NCBI GenBank assembly: GCA_036768485.1
Contig: JAVLUZ010000710.1
Span: forward strand, 241,165 to 305,164
DNA: 64,000 nt
DNA from: Mermis nigrescens
Lineage: Eukaryota > Nematoda > Enoplea > Mermithida > Mermithidae
Direction: 5' to 3'
Position numbers and translations under genes: made by a program. Positions 32,030 through 42,228 of the stretch are shown piece by piece. The notes under the pieces are model-generated. The model was not told the origin of the DNA. It did not search any database and saw only the letters and a list, made by a program, of their open reading frames with translations. Position 1 is the stretch's first letter; every line of letters starts with the position of its first letter.

Positions 32030-33460
32030 TAGTGATCGACCGGAGATCTGGCTCCGGCTCCGGCAAATCCGGCCATTTTTTCCACTCCGGTGCTTCGGCC
32101 GAAGGACATCCAAAAATCGGCCGGAGGCCGGAGAAATTTTTCGTTTTTTGCATAGTGACCGAACGTACTAATTGCTGACATTATGCTTATTAAATTTAGT
32201 CAGAGCACAATATAATAGCAGAAAAAGGGAATGACACCAAATAAAGTGTCTATCACCACCATAATCGTAAAATATTTATTTTTAGGAAAAAACGAAAATG
32301 AAAATGAAACAAAAATTGTGAAAATCGCTGCAGTAAATTCCTGTTAACACTGGAAGTCATAGCGTAGCATGAGATGCATTCTGGCCTGCACTACACATGC
32401 TATACTGATTTTCCAGATAATGTTGCTGTCCATTCTGTACGTCATATTCGCGGTTCACTGAACATAATATATATAGTACGTAACGTACCTATGTATATAC
32501 GGTCACACACAGTCATGCTTTAACATCAAATATTGCCTATTGACGCTTTATTTAGGGCAGGCTGAGGAGACGACAGCTTTTTCTTAATAAAAGCATTGAA
32601 TAAAATTTTGTTGAATATCGTCTATTTAACCAGTTGCGTATCTAGAATTTTCCTAAGGGGGGCAGTATCCCTACTTTTCCAAAAAAGCCAAAAATAGGTC
32701 CAAAAATTTGCCCTCAAAGCGCGACATGGCGTTTTTTCAGTGTTTTACATTGTATACTTTCACATAAAATCACTTTCGACGCAATATTTTTCTTAAAATT
32801 TTAAAATTTTAGATAATTTTGTGTGAAAAAAATCATTAAATTTCTTCGACTTCAACAAAAACCTGACGCAAAACGCCGGAAAATTTGTGAAATTAAAGCG
32901 GATCGATGTAAAGAAACATGATTTATTGCTTGATGCGAATTTTAGACCTTTTTAGCACTTTTTATCTTCCCAAAAATCTTTTTACATGTACAAAGACGGC
33001 CTCGAAAAGTCTTTGTACATCGGGAAAAATCTTTGCCGAACATAAAAAAGCGTGCTTCTAGGTTACCAAAAAAAGTAAATAAATGTCATTAATAGGTATG
33101 TATCATTCGGCGCGTAGCGCCGGAAAAATTTGAGAAATTATGGTCACTGACGGCCAGAAATCATTGCAAATTGCATTTCCATTCTTTAGGATTTTCCTAA
33201 GGGGGGCGGTATCCCAACTTTTCCTAAAACAGTCAAAAATAAGTACAAAAATTTGCCCTTAACGCGCGAAAAAGCGTTTTTTCGGTGTTCTACATTGTGT
33301 ACGTTTACATAAAATCACTTTTAATGCAATATTTTTATTTAAAATTTTGAAATTTTCGACAATTTTGTGCGAGAAAATCATTAACTTTCTTTAACTTTAT
33401 AAAAATCTGGCGCGATGCGCCGGAAAACTTGTGAAATCAAGGCGGATAGATGTCTAGAAG

Positions 33461-33906
33461 CAGTCAGTGTTTTTTGTACAAGGTCCGTTTGTACATGTAC
33501 AAAGATCGTCCCCAAAAGTCTGTACATTTTGCACACACAAATTTTTAGGTACTATCATATGGTACAGTAGCGATTTTAGTGTGGTAAAAACATCGTTCGA
33601 ATTTTGATAGTGTGTTTTAGGTAATTTCTGGGTCTCTTAGGCCAAAAATCACTAAGAATCGTAAAACGGCGCGAAGCGCCGAGAAATTTGACATTTTTCC
33701 TTCTGAAATGCAATTTCTGCGATTATAAAGAGATATAGAACACACAATCACTCATTTCGGCGAGGAGCGCCGAAAACGTTTTTCGAATTACAGACCTTTT
33801 TTGCAATTTCTGTCTTCCCAAAAATCTTTGTACATGTACAAAGACGGTCCCATAAAAATCTTTGAACATCGGGAAAATTTTTTTGCCGAATACGAAAAAA
33901 TTCGTG
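33461..33906 (-). mobile_element. E element nested in F, TSD TCTAGAAG
   Basis: It starts CAGTCAGTGTTTTTTGTA and ends AAAAAATTCGTG, flanked by perfect TCTAGAAG at 33453-33460 and 33907-33914. It is 446 bp. A partial E without clear ends lies at about 32940-33060 in the same F element. Confidence 0.88.
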
Positions 33907-34189
33907 TCTAGAAGCATGATTTACTGCTAGATTTCTTGTATTTATGGCATTTGATGCGAAGCATCGAAATTTTAATCGAAAAAGAAGAAAACTATGCAAA
34001 AATAGCTGTTTCTGCTGTATAAATTGTTTTGAAACATACATGAACAGATAATGGCTTCCAGGCCGCCAAGAAAGTAAATAAATCTCATCAATAGGTAGAT
34101 ATCATCCGACGCATAGCGCCAGAAAAATTTTGAGAAATTATGGTCACTGACGGCCAAAAATCATTGCAAATTGCATATCCATTCTTTAT

Positions 34190-34334
34190 CTCGCCAGATA
34201 TTTTTGGCCGAGCTGGGGGCGGCCACCCCCCGCCCTCCCCTTAAATCCGCCCCTGCATTCTTTATCTCGCCAAATATTTTGGCCAATGGGGGTCGGCCGC
34301 CCCCCCCCGCCGTCCCCCTTAAATCTGCCCCTGT
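34190..34334. repeat. Two tandem T-type ends (CCTTAAATCCGCCCCTG)
   Basis: The block CTTTATCTCGCC, a GGCCG-rich and C-run stretch, then CCCCTTAAATCCGCCCCTG occurs at 34186-34257 and again at 34258-34334. The same end is at about 357-385. Confidence 0.65.
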
Positions 34335-34635
34335 ATTTCATATAACTAACTAGCTGATATGCAGTTAAGATGTATGTGCACTATGGTTTAGGTCTTGGTC
34401 ACAAAGATGTCCTATCTATTCGCACGTGTAAAATTATATTTCTCCGGCTCCGGCCTCCGGCTCCGGCCGGAGCGACATGGTTCAATCCGGCTCCGGCCAA
34501 TTTGGCCGCTCCGGTCGATCACTAATAAGAAGTACTTAAAATTACTAATCTGGCGCGAAGCGCCGAAAAATTTTGACGTTTTTACTGCTTTTGACCTCAA
34601 AAATGATGCAAAAAAACGTTCAGCTCAAAATCGCC

Positions 34636-35685
34636 GCCGGCTAACCCTCCAGGGGGAGGGTAATACCTCCTATGTGGATGTATGCTCTTAGGAGTAACAA
34701 GATCGAAAATTTGCGCTTTCAAAATAGGACTTTTGGGTAGGATTTTTGGAATTTTTAGATTACATATTTTGGGAATTTTAAAAATCAATCATTTTATTAT
34801 TGATTGATTATTTCATTTTATTTCTGAACTTTTCTATACGATTATATTTGTTGTAAAAATTTAATTCCCGCGTACAAACGGATCGCAATAAGACACTCAA
34901 TTTATAAATTGATAATTTATCAAGTTTAAATTTTTATACCTACTTACTTATAACAAAAACTGCCAGTTCAAAAAACGAAGAAAAATTACGTATGAAGAAT
35001 ATTAAGCAAAGACACTAAAATTCCTGAATCAAGGGGCTTGACTCCCCCAAAATAAAAAGAATGGAAAGTGACCTTCCGCAAAAATAGCTGCGACCCCCTC
35101 CTCCCTCAAAATTGCCGATTTTTCGTAAACATTGTGAAAGTGTGCCTTTTTCAGCGTTTTTAACTCATTTTTGGCTCTAAAGTCTCAAATTTTAGGCGCA
35201 TCGCGCCATATACACTTTTTTTACTATATTCTCTTCAATTTACTCAATTTTATTTAATGTTTCGAAATTTTTATATCTTTTTCGTCCTGGAAAGAACGAG
35301 CATTGTCCAAATTGTCAGAAAAACAGTGTTCTTGACGTATAACTATCGTTTTTAGCCCAAAACGGGCATTTTTTAAATATTTTTGGGCTTAATCCCCCCA
35401 GAATACCTAAACTGTACACGTATAGTACGCTCAATGTCACAAAATTTTATCGTTATTATGGAAAACAAGCTGCTTAATACGCACGCTAGTTCCATTTTCC
35501 TACTTAATTTAATTGATCAAATTTTTCGATCCTAATTAATGAAAAATGCACAATTAGCACAAAATAATGTTTAAAAAGTCTTATTTTTCCGATTTTTCTG
35601 AATTTTAGGGGGAGTTCGAACTCCCCCCATGCCCCCCAGAGATAAGTGCCTAAAACTAGTAAAACTGCGTGTAACAATGATTAAT
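34636..35685. other. Downstream of Rab30-like exon 4: C-like element at about 35040-35430
   Basis: Positions 35040-35430 carry the layout of the C family (C-rich blocks, TTTTAGGCGCATCGCGCCATA near 35200, TTTTTAGCCCAAAA near 35350, end CTGTACACGTATAG). No target duplication was matched. The region could hold the last Rab30-like exon with a cysteine motif, but I could not identify one. Confidence 0.45.
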
Positions 35686-35894
35686 TTAGCCCAAAAGTGA
35701 AAGCACTGAATAGTTGCGCTCGTTTTGTTTCATTTCTTGAGTTAATCTGTCTGCAACTTCGTTGAAGAGATTGTCGACGTTTGTCGAATTTAAGGCGCTC
35801 GTTTCGAGAAAGTAGTCGAAACCGTTTGCTCCGGCGAAGTTTTGCCCAATCTTCAATGGTATTTCGCGCTCATCGACTTTATCGCACTTGTTGC
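35686..35894 (-). CDS. Rab30: Rab30-like small GTPase, exon 4 (guanine-specificity motifs)
   Basis: The acceptor TTTTGCTTAG (minus strand, ending 35895) opens phase 1; the exon begins GC-AAC-AAG and encodes NKCDKVDEREIP (G4 motif NKxD), then FDYFLETSAL (G5 motif ETSA) and a C-terminal helix ending QEMKQNERNYS. These contact the guanine base. The frame runs on to a TAA at 35686, ending in SVLSLLG, without the C-terminal cysteines needed for prenylation. A weak donor GTGCTT at 35706 downward would end the exon at 35707 in phase 0, implying a further exon with the cysteine tail. Insect Rab30 proteins share the word DREIP at this place. Confidence 0.9.
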
Positions 35895-36029
35895 CTAAGC
35901 AAAAGCCAAACAGAGTGAGAATAAAAAAATAAATACAACACAAATTGAGTCACAAATATACAATAAACAAATGTACAGAGAAATAGGTAAACAACATAAT
36001 ACAGTAAATGCGAGCCACTGCGTAGCCAC

Positions 36030-36451
36030 CATACATGATCTTGGGAGGGGGGGGTTTGGGGTGGTTTCATCCCCCCGCAGAATCATTTTTCACCCCCCGC
36101 AAAAAATTTTTCACCTTCTCCCAGAATTGGCGATTTTTCAAAAGTTTCCTAAATTTACCTAAAAATTGGTAGAAAAAGTGTCCTTTTAAGGGTTTTTGGC
36201 TCTCTGTTTGCTCAAAATCGCCAAATTTTCGGCGCTTCGCGCCATATATTCATGTTTTAAGCGATAAATTGGTGAATTTATTCGAATTTTTTCGAAACTT
36301 TTTTCATGATTTTATGCTCTAGAGGGATAGAGTATCGTCAGAAACGCCAAAAAACGATGTTTTTAAACGCGTACCGGCCATTTTTGGGCCCAAAAAAGGC
36401 ACTTTTAGGTTTTCAACCCCCCCCCCAGAATTCCCATACTGTGCATGTATG
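36030..36451 (+). mobile_element. C element in Rab30 intron 3, perfect TSD GTAGCCAC
   Basis: It starts CATACATGATCTTGGG and ends CTGTGCATGTATG, flanked by GTAGCCAC at 36022-36029 and 36452-36459. It is 422 bp with a GGCGCTTCGCGCC hairpin word at 36230-36242 and no ORF. It is the best-delimited member of its family. Confidence 0.93.
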
Positions 36452-36459
36452 GTAGCCAC

Positions 36460-36695
36460 CATACCTGGGCGTTTGGGGGAAGGTTTGGGGTATGCACCCC
36501 CAGAAACCAAAATACCCCCAGAATTCAATTCTGAAATTTTTCGTTTTTTTCGCAATTTCTTGATGCCAATGGATACTGCTCGATGAGAAACGTTGAAAAA
36601 TGGTGTTTTTCGCCATATTACCATTTTTAAGGCCATTTTTTTACCTTTGAAAAAATCTTGCGCTTCCCCCAGAACTTTGTTGCCGCCCACCTATG
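36460..36695 (-). mobile_element. B element directly abutting the C element
   Basis: It starts CATACCTGGGCG and ends GCCGCCCACCTATG. Its left flank is the same GTAGCCAC (36452-36459) that bounds the C element; its right flank is GTAGTCAC (36696-36703). Two different MITEs thus share one 8-bp target copy between them. Confidence 0.92.
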
Positions 36696-36703
36696 GTAGT
36701 CAC

Positions 36704-38005
36704 ACGACCGAATTACGCATTACTAGCTATGTAAAAGAAGACGAATTCGAAATTCAAAAATCTAGAATTCAAATTCGAAAAATTCAAACAACTACCAACC
36801 CTGGTATCTAAAAAAGTGGCCGTACCCCCCCCTTCCCCACACTTGCTAAAAATCTGTTTATTCAGGTCTTTTTCATAGTTCTGCCATTTTGACGAAGTAA
36901 AAAAGTTATTGACTAGCACAGTACGCTTTATACATGATCTTATGGGCTTTGGGGTATGTAAATCCGAAATTCTTGATTTTTTTTAAAAAATCGCAGTGAA
37001 GGCGCTGTTTTAGGCGTTTCCAGCGACTTTAAGCTGAAAAGTGACAAATTCGAGAATCGATTTCTTCTAATTTCTCCCAAAAATTTTTTGAAATATTTTT
37101 TTATGTTCTATCAAGAAAACGAGTCGTTAGAAACGCCGGAAAATTGTGTTTTTCACACATAACCATCGTGTTTCAACCGAAACAAAACGATACTTTCGAG
37201 AGAATTTTTATTTTAACCTCCCCAGCCCAGAATTCCCACGCTGTGCATGTCTGGTATAGTCATTGCACCTATAAAGTAATATGTGAAGATCATGCATAAT
37301 CTTAGGGATTCGACAGGAGAGTTTCATCCCCCTCAAGAAAATTTTTCACCCCACCCCCTCCAGAATTCGCCATTTTCCTGAAGTTGCCAGAAATTTTCTA
37401 AAATTCGTAGAAACAGTGCCTTTTTAAGCGTTTTTAGCTATCTATTTGTTCAAAAGTGTCAGAGTTTCGGCGCTTCGCGCCATATACTCATGTTTTGACT
37501 GTATTTTATTCAATTTGTTCGACTTTTTTTGATTTTTTTGAAATATTTCATGTTTTCATGCTCTAGAAAGATGGAGCATCGTCAGGAACGCCGAAAAACG
37601 GTGTGTTTGACGCGTACCCACCATTTTTAAGCCCAAAAGGGCACTTTAGGATTTCACTCCCCCTAGAATCCCCATGCTATGCATGTATGTATGGTCGAAA
37701 TACATAAAGATAATAATGCAAGAATGCGGATAGCAAGATGTTCTTAAACATAGCACCTAGTTGCAAACAAGACAAAACCATTAGCAGTTATTCAGCATTG
37801 CTTTCACATTAAAGAGCGGAAGAAAAAACATACACAGCTAAGGAAGTCGATTCAGCTGAAAAGTATGCAAATTAAGCAGATGAAACAGAACACCGACACA
37901 ATCAAGAAATGCATTAAAGATGGTCACCAGATTAGCAAGAGAGTGACTTAAATCACAATTTCATGATTTTGAACATCCTTTCATAAAATTTCCAACCTTT
38001 TGTCC
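36704..38005. repeat. Intron 3: diverged C-like copies
   Basis: C-like copies lie at about 36932-37252 (TACATGATCTTATGGG to GCTGTGCATGTCTGG) and 37289-37690 (CATGCATAATCTTAGGG to CTATGCATGTATG, with TTTCGGCGCTTCGCGCCATA at 37465). No target duplication was matched. Positions 37700-38005 look like plain intron. Confidence 0.55.
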
Positions 38006-38013
38006 GTCTGAAG

Positions 38014-38413
38014 CAGTGTTTTTTGTATTCGGCAAAGATTTCTCCCGATGTCCAAAGACTTTTCAAGACCATCTTTGTACACGTACAAAGATTTTTGGGA
38101 ACACAGAAAGTGTAAAAAGGTGTAAAATTCCCAAAAATTTTGAGTAATTGTTTGTCCTACATATCTTTAAAATGGTTAAATTTGCATTCAGAATGGAAAA
38201 ATACTGAGACAATTTTTAGTAATTTTCGGCGTCAGAAACCCAAAAATTACCTAAAATACTCTACCAAAGATCGAAAAACCCTGTTTTACCACACTAAAAT
38301 CGCTACTGTACCATATTATAGTACACAAAAAAATTTGCATGTACAAAATGTACAAAGACTTTTGGGGATCATCTTAGTACATGTACAAACGGACCTTGTA
38401 CGAAAAACCACTG
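38014..38413 (+). mobile_element. E element in Rab30 intron 3, perfect TSD GTCTGAAG
   Basis: It starts CAGTGTTTTTTGTATTCGG and ends TTGTACGAAAAACCACTG, flanked by GTCTGAAG at 38006-38013 and 38414-38421. At 400 bp and uninterrupted, it serves as the reference copy of the family. TACATG and TACAAAG words near both ends make long imperfect hairpins. No ORF is present. Confidence 0.94.
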
Positions 38414-38781
38414 GTCTGAAGTTCAGTTTTGTCATACTTTTCCTCGTTTTTCTACCAATCGCAATCGAGAGAACCGAACCAGAACCCCGTAAGCGCATGT
38501 GAGCTGACTTGGCTTGAACGGACTTCGCCTATGTTTTGTTTGTGCCGGACCCTCTAAATACGGGCGCGACCATCCCCCTCTATACTACTCCATCCCTCAA
38601 AGTCGACTGATTTTGAATCCCCCCCCCGATTTTATGCAAAAAGCTAAATTTTTGGGCCATTTTTACAAAGTGTTATTTTTACCATTTTTGGCCAATAATT
38701 GAAGTTACCCCGCCGATTTGGCCGACTCCCCCATCTGAAATATTCAGATGAGAAGAAAACAAAATATTGAGTTATACGAAC

Positions 38782-38880
38782 CAACGAAAATTTTCAAAAC
38801 TTTCTGATTGGCGTGTTGTTCAATTTCGGCTAGCCATTCGGAAGCACAGTCGAAACTCGGTTGGCAAGAAACGTCGTAGA
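38782..38880 (-). CDS. Rab30: Rab30-like small GTPase, exon 3
   Basis: Between the acceptor ATTTTTAG (38881 upward) and the donor GTTCGT (38781 downward), the minus strand encodes VYDVSCQPSFDC, then SEWLAEIEQHANQKVLKIFV, entered and left in phase 1. It supplies the Val of the VYD strand from the split codon and hands on the first G of the Gly before NKCD. Drosophila Rab30 has VYDISCQPTFDC at the same place. This covers beta-4/alpha-3 of the Ras fold. It is only 99 bp, too short to stand out as an ORF. A B element begins 69 bp upstream of its acceptor, close to the expected branch-point region. Confidence 0.93.
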
Positions 38881-38948
38881 CTAAAAATTTTGAAAAACAA
38901 AATATGATCGTAAATTACGTAGATTTCAACGAAGAAGTTTCTCGAAAC

Positions 38949-39602
38949 CATAGGTGGGCGGCAGCAAAGCTCTGGGGGGGGTGGAGAAGATTTTTTTAAA
39001 GGTAAAAAATAACCTTGGAAATGGTGGTACAGCGCAAAAACACAATTTTTCAATGTTTCTCATCGAGCACTATCTATTGGCATCAAAAAATAGCGAGAAA
39101 AAAAACAGAACCAAAAACAAACAGAAAATTTCAAAAATTGAATTTGGGGGGTGGTATTTTGGTTGCTGGGGGGTGCATACCATACATGGACAAATCGTCC
39201 AACTTCATTCAACCCGGTATCAATGGGAACCGGGTCGGTATCAATGGGAAGAGCTGCCGGTATCAATGAAAAATTTAGAAATTCTGAACAAATAGAAGAA
39301 AGAATTATGGTAATTCATAAAAATGACTCTAAAATAAGTCAATCAACTAGGAAATGAAAATTTGAATCCAGGAAAATACGCGAAAACCATTGAAAATCAG
39401 CTAATCAACCAATCAATCAATGACTACCCAATTGATAATCAATCAAACAATCAATAATTCACCAATTAACCACTAAGCAACCGATCAACCAACCAAGCAA
39501 CCATTTAGTACAAGGACAACCAACAAAATAACTGGGCAGCCGGTATCAATGGGAAGGCCGGCCTTTGTCCATGTATGGTGCATATCCCCACGCCCAGATA
39601 TG
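38949..39602 (+). mobile_element. B element interrupted by a D element (Rab30 intron 2)
   Basis: The left end is CATAGGTGGGCGGCAGC at 38949, with core GAGCACTATCTATTGGCAT. The body is split at 39180 and resumes at 39578-39602, ending CGCCCAGATATG. Outer flanks (CTCGAAAC, GTCTACTA) do not match. Confidence 0.8.
39181..39577. mobile_element. D element nested in B, TSD GTGCATAC/GTGCATAT
   Basis: The inverted ends CATACATGGACAAA and TTTGTCCATGTATG are flanked by GTGCATAC (39173-39180) and GTGCATAT (39578-39585), seven of eight. It contains four copies of GGTATCAATGGGAA or variants (39218, 39237, 39259 and 39542) and an AATCAATCAACCAA-type simple stretch at 39395-39510. It is 397 bp, with no ORF of note. 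Confidence 0.9.
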
Positions 39603-41138
39603 GTCTACTAAAAGGTAGGGTTCCAAACACGGCAGGTTGGTTTATGCATTTTTTCATCAATGCATGATCTTACGGGGGAAGGGGTCGGGCGGGAGTCTCA
39701 GAGAGGGTCACGTCATCCCCAGAAAACTTTTCACTTCCCCGGACATTTTTTTACCCACCCACCAAATTCGCAATTTTCCCAGAAATTTCCAAAATTTTGG
39801 TAGATAAGATGCTGTTTTAAGGTTTTTAGAAATCTAATTGCTTTCAAGTAATTTATTCAATTTTTCCGTTTGCTTGAAAGTAATTCTTTCAAATTTTCTG
39901 ATTTTTTAGAAATTATTTTACGTTATTACGCTCGAAAAAGATTAAGCATCGTTAGATACGCCGAATAATGTTTTTGACGTCTTATCTACCTTTTTTGAAC
40001 CCAAAAAGGTACTTCAAAATTTAATTACCCCTCCGCCGGAATTCCCATGCTGTGCATATTTGGTGGGTGGCCACAACTTTTACTTTTGTTAATTTGACAA
40101 GATTTATACTGTCTGAATCTAGAAAATGCACGGTCCTTTATTCAGCGATTTAACACTTCAGAATACTTATTAAGTCCAACTGAAATCTCATGAAACGTTT
40201 CTTCTGTTAATACTTTCTACTGGGCTTCGTTGCAAACTTTCTACTTCATTTATTAATATGACTTATGTTTATTTGTGTACTTCTTATTTTTATTATGTAT
40301 TTATTTGTTTATTCATTACTGCTTATTTATTATTCATTTTTGACTAATTATTTACTTATTTTAAGTTTATGTATCCTTCTGATTCTGTCTAATTTGTACG
40401 CCTCTGCAAAAAATTTGTTCATCTGCTTAAAAAACAAATTAACAGAATATAAATGATTTATAGTTGGCTTATATCATTTCCCGGGATACAGGGCAAAGCG
40501 ATCCAATTACCGTTCTCCTATGGCAAAATCCAAATATGGGCTTTGTTGTACCCAGGTCCGTTTCCAAGATTTTATTTCGGGGGAGGGCAAAAATTTCGAA
40601 GTCAGATATTTCGAGAACCATTAGGAGATGGGTACAAATAAAGGCATTTTTGAGCGTATGTCAACGAGTTCTATGCAAGAAAAATTCCACGGAGAAATTT
40701 CAAAAATTTTCACTTCATCTCATACTTACGTTACGCAAATCTGTTGTTTGAAAAATCCACAAAAGTGATTTCTCATCATTCAATCGACGGATAATTTCCT
40801 AATTCATTTCTTTGTAGTTTACCTTTGTGATTTACAAAGTAAAACAATACAGTAAATGAATAATTCGGTGCGAAGCGACGAAAAAATTTGACATGTTCTA
40901 CATGTCTAGCTCAAGTTTGAGCGGTTTTGGGCGGGCTAGAAGACAAAAACTATAGATAAACGATATATCCAGCGCGAAGCGCCGAAAAATTTTGAGTTAA
41001 CTAGCTCAGACGTACGCTAAAAACATGTTTTGGTGGTGTTTTAGACCTATTTTGAGAAATTTCCATTTTTCCCTTTGAAGGACCCTTGCGTGTTTCACAA
41101 ATTATTTTTCATTCCCAGGGGCGGCACTCCCCCCCCGC
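39603..41138. repeat. Intron 2: C-like copy (39660-40065) and reversed S-type element (40553-41120)
   Basis: Positions 39670-40063 follow the C layout (GCATGATCTTACGGGG to GCTGTGCATATTTG). Positions 40553-40760 are the reverse complement of the S interior at 10965-11095. Hairpin words lie at 40864 and 40974. Positions 40080-40550 are AT-rich with nothing recognised. Confidence 0.55.
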
Positions 41139-41465
41139 CCCATAGGTGCACAAGGTCAGGGTCGGCAGGTTGGGGGTAAAATCCAAAAAATCCAAAACAG
41201 TAAATTTAATGTTCACGATTTTTTGATGTTTAAACGATCAAAACGATCAAAATAGCTCATAAAAAGTTTTTTAGTGGTAACATCGCATTTTCAAAGCATT
41301 TTTAGTCCATTTTGACTGCATTATATCAATCTTTTAACAATAAAAATGCGAAAATCGTTCAATTTTGAGCGCTTTTTGAGTTAATAAGTACATAAAATAC
41401 TTATCCGGCGCGAAGTGCCGGGAAAATTTTGACATTTTCACTGCTTTTGACCTCCCCTGAATACG
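41139..41465 (+). repeat. R-family repeat, uninterrupted copy
   Basis: It aligns with 31784-32029 joined to 34525-34600. It ends near CCCCTGAATACGGGCC, an S-type terminal word. It is the empty-site counterpart of the F insertion at 32030. Confidence 0.85.
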
Positions 41466-42000
41466 GGCCTGGACGTATACAAGTTTAAATCGAACGTTAG
41501 AAACTCTACTCGACGAATATGGTAGCCTGAAATCTTAGGAGCATGAGACCATATCGTACAAAAAGAGAATATGCCACGGTTAAAAAAATCTTTCGATTTT
41601 CTATCAAGACCAGCGGAAAACTTCTAAAAATTTATTCTCCCTCTGATTTTGAATAAAATCAGCAGAAAACTTAAAAAATTAAAGAAACTCAAAATAAATA
41701 ATGATAATCAGGGCGGATTTAGGAGAGCGGGGGCGGATTTAGGAGAGCGGGGGCGGCCGCCCCCCCCATTAGCCCAAAATAGTGCGCAAAATTAAGGATT
41801 TCTAAGCGATTTTTAGTGATTTTCGGGTTAAAACGGCTGATTTTTCAGCCCAAGTCAGGGTTCCCCCCTTAGGAGGTACCGACCCCCCTCCCCAAAACTC
41901 ATAAAAATAAGCGGCTCGGATATCAAAACAAAGCGATTGTAAAATAAATTAAAACACAAGTCAAGCGAGTCGACACTAAGTATTAATAATAAAAACTCGC
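41466..42000. repeat. Intron 2 near the exon 2 donor, with a 26-bp duplication
   Basis: GGGCGGATTTAGGAGAGCGG is doubled at 41712-41757, next to a GCCGCCCCCCCC run: the end of a CAGGGGCGGATTTA-type short element. Nothing else is recognised. Confidence 0.55.
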
Positions 42001-42169
42001 CTAAAACAATGGCATGCGCGGATCTATAATAGCTTTGAGTTATGGATCTAAAACGTTCCTGGCCGGCAGTGTCCCAAATTTGAAGTTTAATCTTCTCATC
42101 GCCGACTCGAACTGTTTTAATCATAAAGTCGACACCTATTGTAGCGCTTTGACCGGGCGGGAAAATACC
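42001..42169 (-). CDS. Rab30: Rab30-like small GTPase, exon 2 (switch I and II)
   Basis: The exon begins after the acceptor CTGTTAAG (ending 42170) in phase 0 with [20 protein letters not shown], the switch I and effector region that is diagnostic of Rab30, and continues through WDTAGQERF (G3, with the catalytic Gln) to [10 protein letters not shown] plus one G. This G pairs with exon 3 to give Val. The donor is therefore AG-GCGAGT, a GC donor in place of GT. It has 56 codons plus one base. The substitution of Ser for Gly/Ala in PGQSAT is conservative. The exon covers nucleotide-state sensing for a Golgi-associated Rab. Confidence 0.96.
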
Positions 42170-42228
42170 CTTAACAGTAGTGAGCAATTCTAGCTGCTAA
42201 GATAATATCGTGCGGATTGACTTATTTA

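Larger units (their letters stand above)
32030..34524. mobile_element. Complete F element (CTCCGG repeat variant), TSD ATAAAAAG/ATAAGAAG
   Basis: The ends TAGTGATCGACCGGAG and CTCCGGTCGATCACTA are inverted, flanked by ATAAAAAG (32022-32029) and ATAAGAAG (34525-34532), seven of eight. Subterminal GGCTCC/CTCCGG hexamers lie at 32050-32130 and 34441-34512. It interrupts an R repeat whose empty homologue is at 41365-41420. It is 2495 bp, with no transposase. It carries E, U and T repeat pieces and several hairpin words (33106, 33408, 33665, 33757, 34108). Confidence 0.95.
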
